DNA of 7,937 nt from positions 1 to 7,937 of the forward strand of contig DFJW01000004.1 in NCBI GenBank assembly GCA_002373775.1, given 5' to 3'. Each line of letters begins with the position of its first letter. The first letter of the stretch is position 1. Below the pieces are notes generated by a model. The model made no database searches. It was given only the letters and a program-made list of their open reading frames with translations, and was not told the DNA's origin. This document shows positions 6,794 through 7,937 of the stretch, piece by piece. The DNA is from Ruminococcus flavefaciens (GTDB lineage: Bacteria > Bacillota > Clostridia > Oscillospirales > Ruminococcaceae). The position numbers were made by a program, and so were the translations under genes.

Positions 6794-6822
6794 TTTATAA
6801 AAAACTTTGTTTTATGTTTCAA
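6794..6822 (-). promoter_or_regulatory. Candidate proximal promoter (P2) of the sigma operon
   Basis: Reading the minus strand, TTGAAA (6822-6817) and TATAAA (6799-6794) are 17 bases apart, a good sigma-A match. The same -35 region reads TGAAAC, which resembles the -35 elements of many ECF promoters, so autoregulation is possible. Transcription would start near 6787, inside the palindrome GTGT-C-ACAC at 6782-6790. Confidence 0.55.
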
Positions 6823-6855
6823 ATCCCTCTGACATGACAAATTTCATCAGTTTCT

Positions 6856-6884
6856 ATTATACCATAGAAAAGCATTTTTGTCAT
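6856..6884 (-). promoter_or_regulatory. Candidate distal promoter (P1) of the sigma operon
   Basis: On the minus strand ATGACA (6884-6879) and a perfect TATAAT (6861-6856) are separated by 17 bases, and TGG directly precedes the -10 (extended -10). The start would be near 6849, giving a leader of about 140 bases before ATG 6708. The -35 box is part of a direct repeat TGACAAAA whose second copy lies 16 bases further upstream. Confidence 0.75.
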
Positions 6885-7006
6885 TGTAAGGTTTTGTCAC
6901 AATATAAGTACTGTTCTGTTTTTGTGCGGTATAATGCTGCTTACGGGCACACTTGCGCATTTTACACAGCAGAACTTACAATGCCGCAAAAAAGATCTTA
7001 TTCCTG

Positions 7007-7036
7007 AAAAGAAAACTGCCCCCGAACGGGAGCAGT
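7007..7036 (-). terminator. Terminator of the leftward dockerin/lyase gene
   Basis: On the minus strand ACTGCTCCCG (7036-7027) pairs with CGGGGGCAGT (7024-7015) including one G-U pair, then TTTTCTTTT follows. On the plus strand there is no T-tract, so the direction is leftward. It lies about 96 bases after the stop of the dockerin gene, between it and the sigma operon promoters. Confidence 0.75.
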
Positions 7037-7084
7037 CACCAGAGAGGAATATCTGAATTGAAGTTAATTATCTGAAAGGGGATG

Positions 7085-7119
7085 GCTCCCGCAGCTTATA
7101 GGCATGTATCTGCGGGAGC
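7085..7119 (-). repeat. Hairpin just after the dockerin gene
   Basis: GCTCCCGCAG (7085-7094) and its perfect complement CTGCGGGAGC (7110-7119) enclose a 15-base loop. It starts 12 bases beyond the stop at 7132 and lacks a T-tract on the minus strand. It is more likely a 3'-end stabilising structure than a terminator; the true terminator follows at 7007-7036. Confidence 0.6.
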
Positions 7120-7131
7120 TTTATGGGGAAT

Positions 7132-7937
7132 TTACTTGAAGGCTTTTATCCTGCCGAGCAGGAAATTCTGTAATATCACGGCATCTGCGATCTCGATCTT
7201 TCCGTTGTTGTCAACGTCAGCTGCCAGCTTCTCACGTTCGTCTGTGAGCGGCGCAACAACAGCCTTGCGCATCAGTATCATATCAAATATGTCAACGCAC
7301 TTGTCATCGTTGATGTCGCCGGAAATGAATTCTATCTGCTGTTCCTGTTCTTTTGCCATAACAACATAGTTTACTACACTTCCGTTACCTATCCTGCCGA
7401 GGATTATCTTGCTTCCGGCAGCATAGTTCTTCTTGTAAACATTATAAGTAACTATCGGATTTCCGTCGTCAGTCAGTGTCATATCGGTCATGGTCCAGTC
7501 AGCCAGCCAGTCCGGCGTCACTGTGATACGCGAATCAAGTCCCACATATGCAGTTATGTCTGAGCCGGCTGTGAACTTTGCCTCACTGTCAGTAAATTTC
7601 TTTGAGTCGCAGGCTGTTCGGATCCATTCTGAACCTTTCAGCTTTTCCGGTATCTGTGTAAACTTGAACGCTCTGTCGCCGAACACTTCATTGCCTTCGC
7701 TCAGACCAGTCTGCACCGACCATTTAGTGCGGTTTGTCAGATCATTCACCTCAACGCTCTTTATGAACTTTCCGTCCGGGATCTCAAATGGTATAGGTTC
7801 AGCCCCGCCAAGAACCGTAACAGCCGGTCTTTCAGGAAGAGCATAACCTGTGCCGAGGAAAAAGCTGGGATGAGGCGGCTGATTATATGAGGACTGCTGG
7901 CAGCAGTTCTGAGCACGGTACTGCATATCGTGCATAA
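7132..7937 (-). CDS. Dockerin-bearing protein, probable PL11 rhamnogalacturonan lyase C-terminus (5' end off window)
   Basis: The visible 267 residues (numbered from the Met at 7935, probably internal, because the frame runs off the window edge) begin with MHDMQYR and YNQPPHPSFFLG (residues 17-28). These closely match the end of the PL11 beta-propeller, the family of secreted rhamnogalacturonan endolyases that cut pectin by beta-elimination. Residues about 35-200 form a beta-rich region without a family I recognise, possibly a binding or spacer module, with tryptophans near the WLADWTMTDMTL stretch. Residues 206-262 are a type I-like dockerin: repeat one has D207/N209/D211 (GDINDDKCVD) and repeat two D240/D242/N244 and D251 (ADVDNNGKIEIAD). 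It would dock to a scaffoldin outside the cell. Promoter and signal peptide lie beyond the window. The dockerin is certain; the PL11 call rests on a short conserved end. Confidence 0.8.
   Translation of the reverse strand, partial: MHDMQYRAQNCCQQSSYNQPPHPSFFLGTGYALPERPAVTVLGGAEPIPFEIPDGKFIKSVEVNDLTNRTKWSVQTGLSEGNEVFGDRAFKFTQIPEKLKGSEWIRTACDSKKFTDSEAKFTAGSDITAYVGLDSRITVTPDWLADWTMTDMTLTDDGNPIVTYNVYKKNYAAGSKIILGRIGNGSVVNYVVMAKEQEQQIEFISGDINDDKCVDIFDMILMRKAVVAPLTDEREKLAADVDNNGKIEIADAVILQNFLLGRIKAFK

Larger units (their letters stand above)
6782..6899. repeat. Cluster of TGTCA/TGACA words around the sigma promoters
   Basis: Five copies of TGTCA or its complement TGACA occur within 118 bases: 6783-6787, 6830-6834, 6835-6839 (the last two in tandem), 6879-6883 and 6895-6899. 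The two right-most are embedded in exact TTTTGTCA repeats (6876-6883 and 6892-6899), and the left-most lies in the 9-base palindrome GTGTCACAC (6782-6790). They overlap or border both candidate promoters, so they could be regulator sites. In AT-rich DNA some may be chance. Confidence 0.4.
6709..7131. other. Gene-free stretch between the sigma operon and the dockerin gene
   Basis: These 423 bases hold no convincing gene on either strand. The part nearest the sigma factor (to about 6900) holds its leader, two minus-strand promoters and repeated TGTCA words. The part near 7007-7120 holds two hairpins downstream of the leftward dockerin gene. Between about 6905 and 7005 I see only a lone TATAAT (6930-6935, plus strand) without a matching -35 box or a downstream gene. 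Confidence 0.7.

Noticed and set aside
6930..6935. Plus-strand TATAAT
   Set aside because: No -35 box at a suitable distance, no extended -10 and no plus-strand gene downstream.
6807..7007. Plus-strand open frame of 66 codons in the gene-free stretch
   Set aside because: It lacks a ribosome binding site, has composition unlike a protein and overlaps the sigma operon promoters.
7860..7910. Possible frameshift at the start of the visible lyase fragment (unusual NCCQQSS)
   Set aside because: The spacing between YR and YNQPP is nine residues, which as I recall equals that of the PL11 end, so the frame looks intact.
1..7937. CRISPR array, insertion sequence, tRNA or rRNA
   Set aside because: No regularly spaced repeats, no transposase reading frame, no terminal inverted repeats and no tRNA or rRNA signature were seen.

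Overview
The window looks like chromosome from a fibre-degrading, cellulosome-forming Ruminococcus (Clostridia, Oscillospiraceae), close to R. flavefaciens or R. albus. The evidence is two secreted polysaccharide-degrading proteins ending in Ruminococcus-style dockerins, AAGGAGG-type ribosome binding sites, sigma-A-like promoters and a moderate GC content. The species is inferred from protein style, not from a marker gene.

Layout, left to right. (1) Bases 1-143 hold the last 46 codons of a D-3-phosphoglycerate dehydrogenase (serA, ACT domain), followed by a strong terminator. (2) Bases 236-1174 encode a ten-helix EamA/DMT permease. (3) Bases 1305-2201 encode a regulator with an N-terminal XRE helix-turn-helix and a probable C-terminal ArsR-like winged helix. 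Upstream is a near-consensus extended -10 promoter with a palindromic operator candidate at the likely transcription start. (4) Only 21 bases after the regulator, 2223-4499 encodes a secreted GH44 endoglucanase/xyloglucanase with a CBM-like module and a C-terminal dockerin. It ends at a perfect hairpin terminator. (5) On the minus strand, 6708-6142 encodes an ECF-type sigma factor. It is translationally coupled to 6128-4587, a single-pass membrane protein with a cytoplasmic N-terminus and two extracellular domains, probably its anti-sigma or sensor partner. (6) The gene-free stretch 6709-7131 carries two candidate promoters for the sigma operon, a cluster of TGTCA/TGACA words, and the 3' hairpins of the next gene. 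(7) Bases 7937-7132 (minus, cut by the window edge) encode the C-terminal part of a dockerin-bearing protein whose visible start matches the end of PL11 rhamnogalacturonan lyases.

How the parts may work together. Two enzymes built for a cellulosome, one against beta-glucan or xyloglucan and one probably against rhamnogalacturonan, flank two regulatory modules. One is a two-domain DNA-binding protein transcribed with the GH44 gene. The other is a sigma factor with a membrane partner exposing large domains outside the cell. The most attractive hypothesis is local control of plant-wall degradation by a surface-sensing ECF sigma pair plus a self-regulated XRE/winged-helix switch. This is inferred from gene order and domain content; no target promoter or ligand can be shown from this sequence alone.
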